A DNA stretch of 64,000 nt. It comes from JABGQS01 sp963674545 (GTDB lineage Bacteria; Bacillota; Clostridia; Christensenellales; SZUA-584). Position numbers and translations under genes: made by a program. The stretch is taken from the NCBI GenBank assembly GCA_963674545.2, contig CAXXFB010000001.1, positions 2,170,001-2,234,000 of the forward strand, given 5' to 3'. Positions 42,807-50,819 of the stretch are shown in pieces (position 1 is the first letter of the stretch; the number at the start of each line of letters is the position of its first letter). Under the pieces are notes generated by a model. The model saw only the letters and a list, made by a program, of their open reading frames with translations. It was not told where the DNA came from and searched no databases.

Positions 42807-43637
42807 ATGTTAAACAGTGTATATGAAATGATAGTAAAGATAGGGTCTATGGCGCTTATTCACAGCGAAGACGGAGACCTTGACTATAATATATTTTCAA
42901 GGCTTGGCAAAGCTTTAAAACCGGGTATGCTTCTTGTAAGCTCCGGCGCTACTGAAATAGGACGACTCGACTATATAATGAGGAACGGACATGAAGCGCA
43001 GGGCGATGTAGAAGACGTAAAGACGGACTACTCAGCACAAGGCCAGGCGATACTTATGACGAACTACCGAAGGTTCATCAGTCCGGAATATTCTGTAAGA
43101 CAGCTGCTGGTAGAGCACAGCCACTTCAACGACAAAGAAAAACGTGAACACATATTGAAATTTCTGCTGCGCGCGCCGGAACAGAACGCCATACCGATAA
43201 TCAACTATAACGACCCGGTTTCCAGCGAAGAAAACCGCAAGATGGAACTAAAACAGATGGGTAACGGTTCAGATAACATTGTGGAGTGCGTAGACAACGA
43301 CGAAACGGCATCTATTGTTGCTATGCTCGTAAAGGCGAGGAAACTCGTCATATTAACTTCGGTCAACGGAATATATAAAGAGCGTGGAAACGAAGATTCT
43401 CTTATAAAAGAAGTTACGGGCAAAACACCGCAGGAGCTTGAACAGAACGTGATGCAGGCGGTAAGTTATTGCAGCGGCGCTTCACGTGAAGGCGCAAACG
43501 GCGCAGGGGCAAAGCTAAAATATTCTCTTGGACCGGCAAAACTTGGTACTCACGTATATATTTCGAGTGCGGCAAACAGGATAAGCGATATAGTATCCGG
43601 AAAAGCGCCCAGTACTCACATCTACCTTAAGTCTTAA
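42807..43637 (+). CDS. Amino-acid kinase superfamily protein (glutamate 5-kinase/uridylate-kinase-like)
   Basis: This 276-residue protein has the superfamily phosphate loop MIVKIGSMALIHS, the second glycine-rich motif LLVSSGATEIGR, an IPIINYND segment, and the nucleotide-binding LVILTSVNGIYKERG. It lacks the PUA domain of ProB and there is no proA neighbour, so a proline role is unsure. It may phosphorylate a carboxylate or nucleotide. It lies in the operon leading to recF, 23 bp after the membrane protein. Confidence 0.8.
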   Translation: MLNSVYEMIVKIGSMALIHSEDGDLDYNIFSRLGKALKPGMLLVSSGATEIGRLDYIMRNGHEAQGDVEDVKTDYSAQGQAILMTNYRRFISPEYSVRQLLVEHSHFNDKEKREHILKFLLRAPEQNAIPIINYNDPVSSEENRKMELKQMGNGSDNIVECVDNDETASIVAMLVKARKLVILTSVNGIYKERGNEDSLIKEVTGKTPQELEQNVMQAVSYCSGASREGANGAGAKLKYSLGPAKLGTHVYISSAANRISDIVSGKAPSTHIYLKS

Positions 43638-43640
43638 ATT

Positions 43641-44837
43641 ATGAAAACGAAGTTTAAAATACATTTCTTATGGGCGTTTTTACTTCTCGCCGTTTGCTAT
43701 GTTGTGCTATATTCAATTATAGGACAGGGTGTTTTTTCGCACAGCGATTACGATTCGTACACACGTCAGGCCCAGCAGTGGTGGAACGGCGCAGCAAGCC
43801 TTCCCGAAAACGTATCCTGGCTGGAGATCGCGGAGTATGAAGGACAGTTTTTTGTAAGCTTTCCGCCTTTTCCGAGCGTGATACAGTTCATTCTATATCC
43901 TATATTCGGCCTTGCAACGCCGGACAATCTTGTTAATACACTTTTTGGACTTGGCAGTTTCATTATTGTTTACTTCATATTCAAAAGAAAAGATTACAGC
44001 GATTTTAATAGCGCTGTTCTTGCGCTGCTGATGGTGCTGGGAAGCAACCTTTTCTACCTCTCAGTCACCGGATGGGTGTGGTTTTCTGCACAGGTGCAGG
44101 GCTTTTTCTTCTCGGCGCTTGCTGTATACCTTATAACATCAACTAAGAAAACAGCGTGGTACTTTGCTTTCCTCTCTCTAGGAGCGGCTTTTTTGTGCAG
44201 GCCGTTTCAGATACTTTATTTTCCGCTTATGCTATACCTGCTGTATAAAAACATAGACATTGGCAGAGGAAGCTTAAGAACTTTTTGCTCATGCATAAAA
44301 TACGTATTGCCGCTTGCGTTTATGGGCGCTCTGGGAGCGGCGTATAATTATATTAGATTTGACAGCATATTCGAGTTCGGACACAATTATCTGCCGGAGT
44401 TTGCGCAGGAGCCGCAGTTCAGCATCTCTTATATAGGAAAAAACTTTTTAGAGATACTAAAACTGCCCACGGTTACAAACGGTGTGCTGGAGCCTCCGAA
44501 ATTCAACGGAACGCTGTTTTTCCTTGTAAACCCGGCATATGTGCTGCTGGCTGTAAGCATGGCAAGACAGAAGTTTGGCGCAAAGCAGGCTATATATCTG
44601 GCGTGCCTTGCTGCTCACTTGCTGCTTATGCTTGCGCACAGAACTATGGGCGGCTGGCAGTTTGGCAGCAGGTATCTTGTAGATATGTTGCCGTTCATGA
44701 TTGTAATTATATCAGAAGACCGTGTGCTGAAGGAAAAGGGACTGCAGAGCAAAGCTGCCGTTTTGCCGGTTGTATTGGCGGTGCTTGGTGTTATAATAAA
44801 TGTATACGGAGCCGTGTGGTTCTATACTGCGGCATAA
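43641..44837 (+). CDS. Polytopic membrane protein, GT-C-like
   Basis: This 398-residue protein has about ten membrane segments and a large early external loop containing FSHSDYDSYTRQAQQWWNG. Acidic Asp/Tyr motifs in the first loop are typical of GT-C fold glycosyltransferases that use polyprenyl-phosphate sugars, but the family is not certain. It starts three bases after the kinase gene stop without a clear ribosome site, so translation probably depends on coupling. RecF follows 12 bp after it. Confidence 0.7.
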   Translation: MKTKFKIHFLWAFLLLAVCYVVLYSIIGQGVFSHSDYDSYTRQAQQWWNGAASLPENVSWLEIAEYEGQFFVSFPPFPSVIQFILYPIFGLATPDNLVNTLFGLGSFIIVYFIFKRKDYSDFNSAVLALLMVLGSNLFYLSVTGWVWFSAQVQGFFFSALAVYLITSTKKTAWYFAFLSLGAAFLCRPFQILYFPLMLYLLYKNIDIGRGSLRTFCSCIKYVLPLAFMGALGAAYNYIRFDSIFEFGHNYLPEFAQEPQFSISYIGKNFLEILKLPTVTNGVLEPPKFNGTLFFLVNPAYVLLAVSMARQKFGAKQAIYLACLAAHLLLMLAHRTMGGWQFGSRYLVDMLPFMIVIISEDRVLKEKGLQSKAAVLPVVLAVLGVIINVYGAVWFYTAA

Positions 44838-44849
44838 AGGGGAGTTTTA

Positions 44850-45932
44850 GTGCATTTAAAGCAGTTGCTGATAAAAAAATACAGAAGCTATGAACATCTG
44901 GATGTGCAGTTTGACAGCGGCATAAATATCCTTGAGGGAGAGAACGCCGCAGGGAAGACGAATGTGCTTGAAGCCATCGGGTTTTTAAGCTTCGGTAAGT
45001 CTTTCAGGACTCAGAAGGACGCTGAATGCATAAGGTTTGAGAACGACAGTGCATACATAAAAGGAACTATAGAAAAACGACAGGGCACGCTTGTAATGGA
45101 ATCACTTATCATGCGTGACGGTAAAAAGAGCCTCAAAGTTAATGGCGAGCCGGTACGAAGGATGGGAGAGCTTTTCGGAAACTTCGTAGCAGTAGTGTTT
45201 TCGCCGGAGGACTTAAAGGTGCTAAAGGAATCTCCGCAGCTTCGCCGGCGGTTCATAGACATGGAAATAAGCAAGCTAAGGCCGGCATACTTTTTCGAGC
45301 TGCAGGAGTACGGCAAGGCACTGATGCAGAAAAATGCGCTGCTAAAATCCAGAATGAAGCCAGAACAGATGGCAAAGCTCGTTTCAGTATTCAACGAACA
45401 GCTCTCTGCACACGGCGAAAAGATAATAAAGGCACGAAGAGAATTCCTGGAACGGCTGGAACAAAAGGCCAGGGAAGTGCACGAGCATCTTTCCGGAGGC
45501 GAGGAACTATCGCTGAAATATAGATGCAGCGTTTCAGCAGATGATATTGCCGGCGCATTGCTTGAAAAAATGAGCTCCGCCCTTTCTTCCGAGATCGAGC
45601 AGGGGTTCTGCATGCACGGGCCTCACAGAGAAGATATATCGGTTGCTATAAACGGCAGCGAGATAAAAGCATATTCTTCTCAGGGGCAGATAAGGACTGC
45701 GATGCTTTCGCTAAAGATTGCAACACTGCGGATAGCTATGGACGATTTTGAGGAGACGCCCGTACTTCTGCTGGATGACGTTTTCAGTGAGCTGGACTAT
45801 GCGCGTCAGAATGCGCTGCTTGGGTATGCCAAGGGAGTGCAGTGTTTTATAACATCTGCGGTGCCGGTAAAAAGCACATTGGGCAGGGTTTATAATGTAA
45901 GAAACGGAACGGTAAAACTTAAGAAAAAATGA
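44850..45932 (+). CDS. recF: DNA replication and repair protein RecF
   Basis: This 360-residue SMC-like ATPase begins MHLKQLLIKKYRSYEHLDVQF with Walker A GENAAGKTN, the signature-like segment SSQGQIRTAMLSLKIA, and Walker B TPVLLLDDVFSELD. It loads RecA at gaps through RecOR. It starts at GTG with AAGGGGAG. In most Bacillota recF sits between dnaN/remB and gyrB; here it is about 25 kb away in an operon of membrane and kinase genes, which is unusual. Confidence 0.95.
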   Translation: MHLKQLLIKKYRSYEHLDVQFDSGINILEGENAAGKTNVLEAIGFLSFGKSFRTQKDAECIRFENDSAYIKGTIEKRQGTLVMESLIMRDGKKSLKVNGEPVRRMGELFGNFVAVVFSPEDLKVLKESPQLRRRFIDMEISKLRPAYFFELQEYGKALMQKNALLKSRMKPEQMAKLVSVFNEQLSAHGEKIIKARREFLERLEQKAREVHEHLSGGEELSLKYRCSVSADDIAGALLEKMSSALSSEIEQGFCMHGPHREDISVAINGSEIKAYSSQGQIRTAMLSLKIATLRIAMDDFEETPVLLLDDVFSELDYARQNALLGYAKGVQCFITSAVPVKSTLGRVYNVRNGTVKLKKK

Positions 45933-45948
45933 ACTAATACGGAGTCTA

Positions 45949-45977
45949 TTGCAATTGTTAAAAAAATAACATATAAT
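45949..45977 (+). promoter_or_regulatory. Promoter of serC-serA with inverted repeat in the spacer
   Basis: TTGCAA at 45949-45954, 17-bp spacer, TATAAT at 45972-45977. The spacer contains TGTTA-A6/7-TAACA, an inverted repeat where a dimeric regulator could bind. A leader of about 105 nt follows. Confidence 0.7.
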
Positions 45978-46014
45978 ACTTAGCGTGTTAAAACGGTGAA
46001 TATTATTTGTTTAA

Positions 46015-46053
46015 ATGTCGGGGTCCCCGCAGACGTTTGTGTCGGTGGGGTGA
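46015..46053 (+). promoter_or_regulatory. serC leader hairpin and possible Ser-rich short frame
   Basis: CCCCGC...GAC pairs with GTC...GTGGGG around GTTTGT in the serC leader. The same bases contain a 12-codon frame (MSGSPQTFVSVG) with three Ser codons but no ribosome site. A regulatory role is possible but weakly supported. Confidence 0.3.
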
Positions 46054-46089
46054 ATAATAAATTTTAATATTGAAGCGGGAGGCTAAAAA

Positions 46090-47166
46090 ATGAGAGTTTA
46101 TAATTTTAGTGCCGGACCGGCGTGTCTGCCGGAGGAAGTGCTTAAAAAAGCAAGAAACCAGATGCTGACCTATGAAGACAGCGGAATGTCGGTCATGGAG
46201 ATGAGCCACAGGTCTGCGAACTACCAGGCTATCATAGACAAAACGGAAAGTGACCTTCGGGAACTTATGGGAATACCCGAAAACTATAAAGTGCTTTTCC
46301 TGCAGGGCGGGGCATCGCTTCAGTTTGATATGGTACCCTTAAACCTTATGACGCAGTATAAAAAAGCATATTATATAAAAACCGGCGCGTTCAGCAAAAA
46401 GGCAATCGCTGAAGCGGAAAAGCTTGGCGAAGTAATAATTGCTGCGTCTTCCGAAGACAAAAAGTTTTCGTATATACCAAAGACGGATGAGGCAATGTTT
46501 GCAGACCCTGCAGACTATGTGCATATAACGCAGAACAACACTATATACGGAACGAAGTATATAGGCCTGCCGCCGGTGGGAGACCTGCCGCTCGTTTCAG
46601 ATATGTCTTCGAGTATACTTTCAGAGCCTATAGACGTTTCCGATTTCGGTCTTATATATGCGGGAGCGCAGAAAAATATCGGCCCGGCCGGACTTACGTT
46701 AGTTATAATCCGTGAAGACCTTATAGGAAGAGCGCCGGACAACATACTGACGATGCTTGACTATAAAACGCACGCAGAAAAGGGGTCTATGTATAATACA
46801 CCGCCTACTTACGCTATTTATATAGCAGGCCTTGTGTTTGAACATCTTCTTGAAAACGGCGGAGTTGCTGCAATGTACCGTACTAACATACAAAAAGCCG
46901 CAAAGATATATGATTATCTTGACAATTCGAGCTTGTTTAAGGGTACGGCAGACCCAGCAGACAGGTCTATCATGAATGTAACGTTTGTCACGGGAGACGA
47001 AGAGCTTGATAAGAAGTTCATCGCATCTGCAAAGCAAAATAATATCGTAAACATAAAAGGACACAGAAGTGTCGGAGGTATGAGAGCGAGCATATACAAC
47101 GCTATGCCGATGGAGGGCGTTGATGCACTTATCGAGTGCATGAAAGAGTTTGAGAAAAAAGCTTAG
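46090..47166 (+). CDS. serC: Phosphoserine aminotransferase
   Basis: This 358-residue PLP enzyme begins MRVYNFSAGPACLPEEVL and has the PLP lysine in IYAGAQKNIGPAGLTLVI, the phosphate-binding GGASLQFDMVPLNLM, and the C-terminal GHRSVGGMRASIYNAM. It converts phosphohydroxypyruvate and glutamate to phosphoserine in serine synthesis. GGGAGG precedes the start. It is followed after 14 bp by serA, so both steps are coexpressed. Confidence 0.97.
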   Translation: MRVYNFSAGPACLPEEVLKKARNQMLTYEDSGMSVMEMSHRSANYQAIIDKTESDLRELMGIPENYKVLFLQGGASLQFDMVPLNLMTQYKKAYYIKTGAFSKKAIAEAEKLGEVIIAASSEDKKFSYIPKTDEAMFADPADYVHITQNNTIYGTKYIGLPPVGDLPLVSDMSSSILSEPIDVSDFGLIYAGAQKNIGPAGLTLVIIREDLIGRAPDNILTMLDYKTHAEKGSMYNTPPTYAIYIAGLVFEHLLENGGVAAMYRTNIQKAAKIYDYLDNSSLFKGTADPADRSIMNVTFVTGDEELDKKFIASAKQNNIVNIKGHRSVGGMRASIYNAMPMEGVDALIECMKEFEKKA

Positions 47167-47180
47167 ATGAGGAGAGAATT

Positions 47181-48350
47181 ATGTTTAAGGTAAAACAGCT
47201 TAATCCGATTTCAGATGCGGTCTATAAGTATCTGGACGAAAAGAACTATAAGATAAAAGACGATTTTGATGATTTTGACGCTGTACTTGTAAGAAGCGCA
47301 AAGTGCCATGATATGGCTTTTCCCAGCGGCCTGAAAGCGATTGCAAGAGCTGGTGCGGGAGTCAACAACATTCCCATAGAGCGCTGCACACAGGAAGGAA
47401 TAGTGGTTTTCAATACGCCGGGCGCAAATGCCAACGGAGTAAAAGAGCTTGTGCTGGCAGCAATGTTCATCGCAAGCCGGAACATACTTGAAGCAACTTC
47501 GTGGGTGAAGACATTGATAGGCAAAGGCGACGAGGTACTGCCGCTGGTCGAGAAGGGCAAGAAGCAGTTCGTGGGGCCGGAGCTGGCCGGAAAAACACTT
47601 GGTGTTATCGGCCTTGGCGCTATCGGGGTCATGGTGGCAAACGCTGCACATGGTCTTGGCATGAATGTCATTGGCTACGATCCTTATATTTCAGTGGAAT
47701 CTGCATGGGGGCTTTCTCAGGATGTTAGCCGTGCAATGAACCTTGACAACCTGCTTGCTAAAGCGGACTATATCACTATACACATACCGCTTATGGACGA
47801 AACAAAGAAGTTCCTTGGTAAAAAAGAATTTAAAAAGATGAAACAGGGTGTTATAATACTAAATTTTGCAAGGAACGGACTAATAGATTACGATCCGCTC
47901 TACGAAGCGCTTGAAAGCGGCAAAGTGGGCAAATACGTTACCGATTTTCCGAACGAGCAGCTGCTTGAGAACGATAACGTCATCTGCGTTCCTCACCTTG
48001 GAGCGTCTACGCCTGAATCTGAAGAGAATTGTGCTCTGATGGCGGCAAAACAGCTTAAGGAATACCTCGAAACGGGCAAGATAGTCAATTCCGTTAACAT
48101 GCCGGAGTGCATCCTTCCGTTTACAGGAAAATACCGTATAGCTGTGATTCATGAAAACACTTCGGGAATGGTGGGCAAGATGACGGCAATGGTTGCGGAG
48201 ATGGGTGCAAACATAACAGATATGGTAAACAAGTCTAAGGGCAACGTTGCGTATACGGCTATAAACCTTGATGAAAAAGCACCGGACGAATTTGCTGAGA
48301 ATATAAGAAAAATCAGCGGAGTAGTAAGAGTAAGAACGTTCGAGAAATAA
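47181..48350 (+). CDS. serA: D-3-phosphoglycerate dehydrogenase (ACT domain)
   Basis: This 389-residue dehydrogenase has the D-2-hydroxyacid NAD fold (TLGVIGLGAIGVMVANAAHG), the catalytic Arg in LNFARNGLIDYD, and the His in VICVPHLGASTPESEENC. A C-terminal ACT domain (IAVIHENTSGMVGKMTAMVAE) is the usual serine feedback site. It oxidises 3-phosphoglycerate in the first serine step. It follows serC in the same operon. Confidence 0.97.
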   Translation: MFKVKQLNPISDAVYKYLDEKNYKIKDDFDDFDAVLVRSAKCHDMAFPSGLKAIARAGAGVNNIPIERCTQEGIVVFNTPGANANGVKELVLAAMFIASRNILEATSWVKTLIGKGDEVLPLVEKGKKQFVGPELAGKTLGVIGLGAIGVMVANAAHGLGMNVIGYDPYISVESAWGLSQDVSRAMNLDNLLAKADYITIHIPLMDETKKFLGKKEFKKMKQGVIILNFARNGLIDYDPLYEALESGKVGKYVTDFPNEQLLENDNVICVPHLGASTPESEENCALMAAKQLKEYLETGKIVNSVNMPECILPFTGKYRIAVIHENTSGMVGKMTAMVAEMGANITDMVNKSKGNVAYTAINLDEKAPDEFAENIRKISGVVRVRTFEK

Positions 48351-48367
48351 GAGAAGAGTCAGGTAGA

Positions 48368-48598
48368 ATGGGACTATTCAGAAAAAGAGAAAAGAACACG
48401 CAGGCTATAAACAGGCAGCTGCCGGAATACTGGAAGCTTGAGATATTTTACTATAACAAGCAAGACAAGAGCATACTTGTTTCCAGCAGATTCGGCGTTG
48501 GTTTTGCATTGAATTACGGTCACAAAGTCGTTCAGGTAGCAACAGCTTTAATAGTGGCAGTAGCAGTAGCGGCAATAGTGCTATTATTTGTTCTATAA
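48368..48598 (+). CDS. Small DUF5808-like membrane protein
   Basis: This 76-residue protein has a soluble start with YWKLEIFYYNKQDKSILVSS and FGVGFALNYGHK, matching the W-x-x-G/E-x-FYYN...R-x-G-x-G-x-x-x-N pattern of DUF5808. It ends in one membrane helix. The family is associated with small clostridial membrane proteins of unknown function. It lies 17 bp after serA and ends before a terminator, so it is probably in that operon. Confidence 0.7.
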   Translation: MGLFRKREKNTQAINRQLPEYWKLEIFYYNKQDKSILVSSRFGVGFALNYGHKVVQVATALIVAVAVAAIVLLFVL

Positions 48599-48623
48599 CA
48601 GCAGGCACAGCAATTATAACATA

Positions 48624-48652
48624 AAAAGGAGCCTTTTTGAAGAGCTCCTTTT
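48624..48652 (+). terminator. Intrinsic terminator of the serCA operon
   Basis: AAAAGGAGC (48624-48632) pairs perfectly with GCTCCTTTT (48644-48652). It also has A and T runs for the other strand, where the convergent hydrolase gene ends at 48712. Confidence 0.75.
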
Positions 48653-48711
48653 AATATGTTCAAAAGTTAGTAATATTTAGCTTATTGCAAACTAATTTTG
48701 CAGGACTATAT

Positions 48712-49515
48712 CTAGCCGTTCTGATCGATTTCTGCCTGCAGATTAGCCTTGCAATTAAGCAGAAACTGCGGCCATGTAGCTTCGTCAATAAACGGGTTAT
48801 GCTCTTCAGTCGTTTTTTCAGACTTACCTATGGTATCGTTATTCCATGTGTGGTTCCCTATGAAAACGTCTACTTTCTTTTGCTGCAGTCTCTCTATTCC
48901 GGCAAAGAAATCCTGTCTGCACGAAAAATCAAGACAATATTTTTCAAGGAAACTTTTACGCATAGAGTTTGTGCCCACTCCGCCGTGCATACCGACGGTG
49001 AGAGTTTTTCCCTTATGATGCATATCAAAGAAAAATGATATCGTCCCGGGGGTGTGCCCCGGGGTGCTGAGCATTTCGATTTTAACATTGCCCAGCTCGA
49101 ACACGTCTCCGTCATTTATAAGGAAATCCGGCTCGAATTGCTCATTATACTCATAGCCAAGTTCGTTTGCCCATGTCATCAGCTTCTGTCTGCCGTCAGC
49201 GTAAGGCGCATCCGCCGCTCCGATCCAAGTTTTTGCACCGGAAATTTCAACAAGCGCCTTTGTTGCGCCGAGGTGGTCATAGTGCCCATGGGAATGCAGT
49301 ATATGTTTTATATTCCTCACGTCGAACCCAAGCTCCCATATAGACTCGATCAGCATATACAGCGTTTGAGGGTAGCCTGTGTCTATAAGTACAAGCCCGT
49401 CGCCTGTGTCTATAAGATGGCTGGATGACGCAACATTGCCGACGAAATATAGATTATCTATGATTTTAAAAGGAACGGCGTATTCGTTCCACGGATGAAG
49501 AAGGTCTGCTGCCAT
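48712..49515 (-). CDS. Metallo-beta-lactamase fold hydrolase (B3-like arrangement)
   Basis: This 267-residue protein has the metal motif HSHGHYDHLG, then LSTPGHTPGTISFFF and GNHTWN as third and further ligands. The order of motifs resembles subclass B3 metallo-beta-lactamases and related lactonases, but there is no signal peptide, so it should be cytoplasmic and a true antibiotic role is unlikely. AAGGAG precedes the start. It is separated from the upstream lipoprotein gene by a terminator. Confidence 0.87.
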   Translation of the reverse strand: MAADLLHPWNEYAVPFKIIDNLYFVGNVASSSHLIDTGDGLVLIDTGYPQTLYMLIESIWELGFDVRNIKHILHSHGHYDHLGATKALVEISGAKTWIGAADAPYADGRQKLMTWANELGYEYNEQFEPDFLINDGDVFELGNVKIEMLSTPGHTPGTISFFFDMHHKGKTLTVGMHGGVGTNSMRKSFLEKYCLDFSCRQDFFAGIERLQQKKVDVFIGNHTWNNDTIGKSEKTTEEHNPFIDEATWPQFLLNCKANLQAEIDQNG

Positions 49516-49530
49516 TTTTTACTCCTTATA

Positions 49531-49553
49531 AAAAGCCGGGCATTGCGCCCGGC
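49531..49553 (-). terminator. Intrinsic terminator of the floA operon
   Basis: GCCGGGC/GCCCGGC with loop ATTGC, followed on the minus strand by TTTTT. It ends the lipoprotein gene at 49562 and separates it from the hydrolase. Confidence 0.85.
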
Positions 49554-49561
49554 CGTGTTAT

Positions 49562-50068
49562 TTAGTGATTTACAGTTATTTTTACTACAGGAACCATGTA
49601 TATAAGATCCTCGTACCCCAGCATAGGTTTTGCAAGCGGTTCGTCGTCCGTTGCAATAACAAGCAGAGTTCCCTCCTTCTGGAGGTCTTCGCTGCTTAGG
49701 CTTACGTAACTTTCGTTTTCGAATGTTACTGTAACGCTGGTGATGTTTTCGCCTTCGCCTGCAAATTCGATTAAATCTGCCATGCGGTAGCCAGTTGAGG
49801 GTGTGCAGCCGACACGCATATAAACTGATTCAAGACCAGCTTCAAGGTCTTCGCTTTTTGCTGCGGTTCCGTTTATGTCTACAGACCATGAAACACTGGC
49901 CTGTAACGGTTCTTCAACGCCGGAAGGCTGCTTCGCTGTTTCCTGAACCTGCTGTGTTTGTTCGAGCTGCACAGATGGTGCACTCTCTGTTTTAAGAGAA
50001 GGCTGTCCGCAGGCAGTAAGCACAAAAATCAAAACAGTACAAAGTAAAAGGCTCAATAGCTTTTTCAT
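49562..50068 (-). CDS. Small lipoprotein of unknown function
   Basis: The start MKKLLSLLLCTVLIFVLTACGQ is a lipoprotein signal with lipobox LTAC. After a Gln/Thr/Pro linker, the mature part (about 120 residues) contains CTPSTGYRMADLIEFAGEG and LVIATDDEPL, resembling small molybdopterin-oxidoreductase-like or cell-surface beta domains, but no family is certain. It is the last gene of the nfeD-floA operon, 43 bp after the repeat protein. Confidence 0.75.
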   Translation of the reverse strand: MKKLLSLLLCTVLIFVLTACGQPSLKTESAPSVQLEQTQQVQETAKQPSGVEEPLQASVSWSVDINGTAAKSEDLEAGLESVYMRVGCTPSTGYRMADLIEFAGEGENITSVTVTFENESYVSLSSEDLQKEGTLLVIATDDEPLAKPMLGYEDLIYMVPVVKITVNH

Positions 50069-50111
50069 ATTCTCGTACCTCGCATCACAATGTCCTGACT
50101 ATGAAAACTAT

Positions 50112-50804
50112 CTACCGTGTTCTTCTATTCAATATCTCAGAATAGATCACCGCTTTTGTAAAATCGTTTTTGTTTTCAAAAAGCTTCAGCGGATTCTTTC
50201 TTTGTTTAACAACAGTAATACTTGCGTAGCTTGACTTCAAATCTTCTTCAAGGTCTGGTTTAAGTGTCGTCAAATCTACATCTGCAAATTTGTTGCCAAT
50301 CGAATGACTGCCTGCTGTATGGAACTCTATGCCTTCTGTTTTTCCGGCTTTGCCCTCAGTCGAATAGGCTCCTTCATAAGACCCTAGACCTTCAGATGTT
50401 CCGCTGCGGCCTTGAGTTGAATAAGCCCCTTCATAGGAGCCTAGACCCTCAGTCGTTCCGTTTTGGCCCTCAGTTGAATAAGCACCTTCGTACGAACCTA
50501 AACTTTCAGACCTTACGGTGCGGCTTTCGGTTGAATTCATCGGTACAGTCTTGCCTGCACTGCCGCTGTAAGCCTTGACGGGCGGTTCTTTGGGCGGTTC
50601 TTCCATTAAACCGCTCATTTCCATAAATGCACGCTGAATGTCGCTCATCGAAGAGGGACGGGGAGGTGGAGCAGGAGCTGCCCTTCCTTCCCCTCCGGCG
50701 TTTCTTTCGTCTTGTTGCTGTTTGGCCTTCTTTTTCGCCATGGAGCTTAACACACGTACGATAATGCCAATAACGACAACTAATATAATTATCCAGGTTT
50801 CCAT
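50112..50804 (-). CDS. Membrane-anchored protein with three LGSYEGAYST repeats
   Basis: This 230-residue protein has one N-terminal membrane helix (residues 4-20), a basic Pro/Ala region, a central repeat region (102-158) and a C-terminal segment. The repeat is 19 residues, LGSYEGAYSTEG-x-x-G-T/K-x-E-G, in three near-identical tandem copies. The C-terminus (LKPDLEEDLKSSYASITVVKQRKNP) may be a partner-binding tail. It follows floA by 15 bp, so it is a likely partner of the flotillin scaffold. Family not recognised. Confidence 0.75.
   Translation of the reverse strand: METWIIILVVVIGIIVRVLSSMAKKKAKQQQDERNAGGEGRAAPAPPPRPSSMSDIQRAFMEMSGLMEEPPKEPPVKAYSGSAGKTVPMNSTESRTVRSESLGSYEGAYSTEGQNGTTEGLGSYEGAYSTQGRSGTSEGLGSYEGAYSTEGKAGKTEGIEFHTAGSHSIGNKFADVDLTTLKPDLEEDLKSSYASITVVKQRKNPLKLFENKNDFTKAVIYSEILNRRTR
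50331..50501 (-). repeat. Three tandem 57-bp repeats in the floA-linked gene
   Basis: Residues 102-120, 121-139 and 140-158 of the preceding entry are copies of one 19-residue unit. The DNA is similarly repetitive, so copy number may vary between strains. Confidence 0.88.
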
Positions 50805-50819
50805 ATGTTTAGCCTTTCT

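Noticed and set aside
46015..46053. Treating the 12-codon Ser-containing frame as a proven leader peptide
   Set aside because: No ribosome binding site upstream; three Ser in twelve codons is suggestive only.
48712..49515. Calling the B3-like hydrolase a carbapenemase
   Set aside because: No signal peptide and no resistance context; the fold is shared by many lactonases and other hydrolases.
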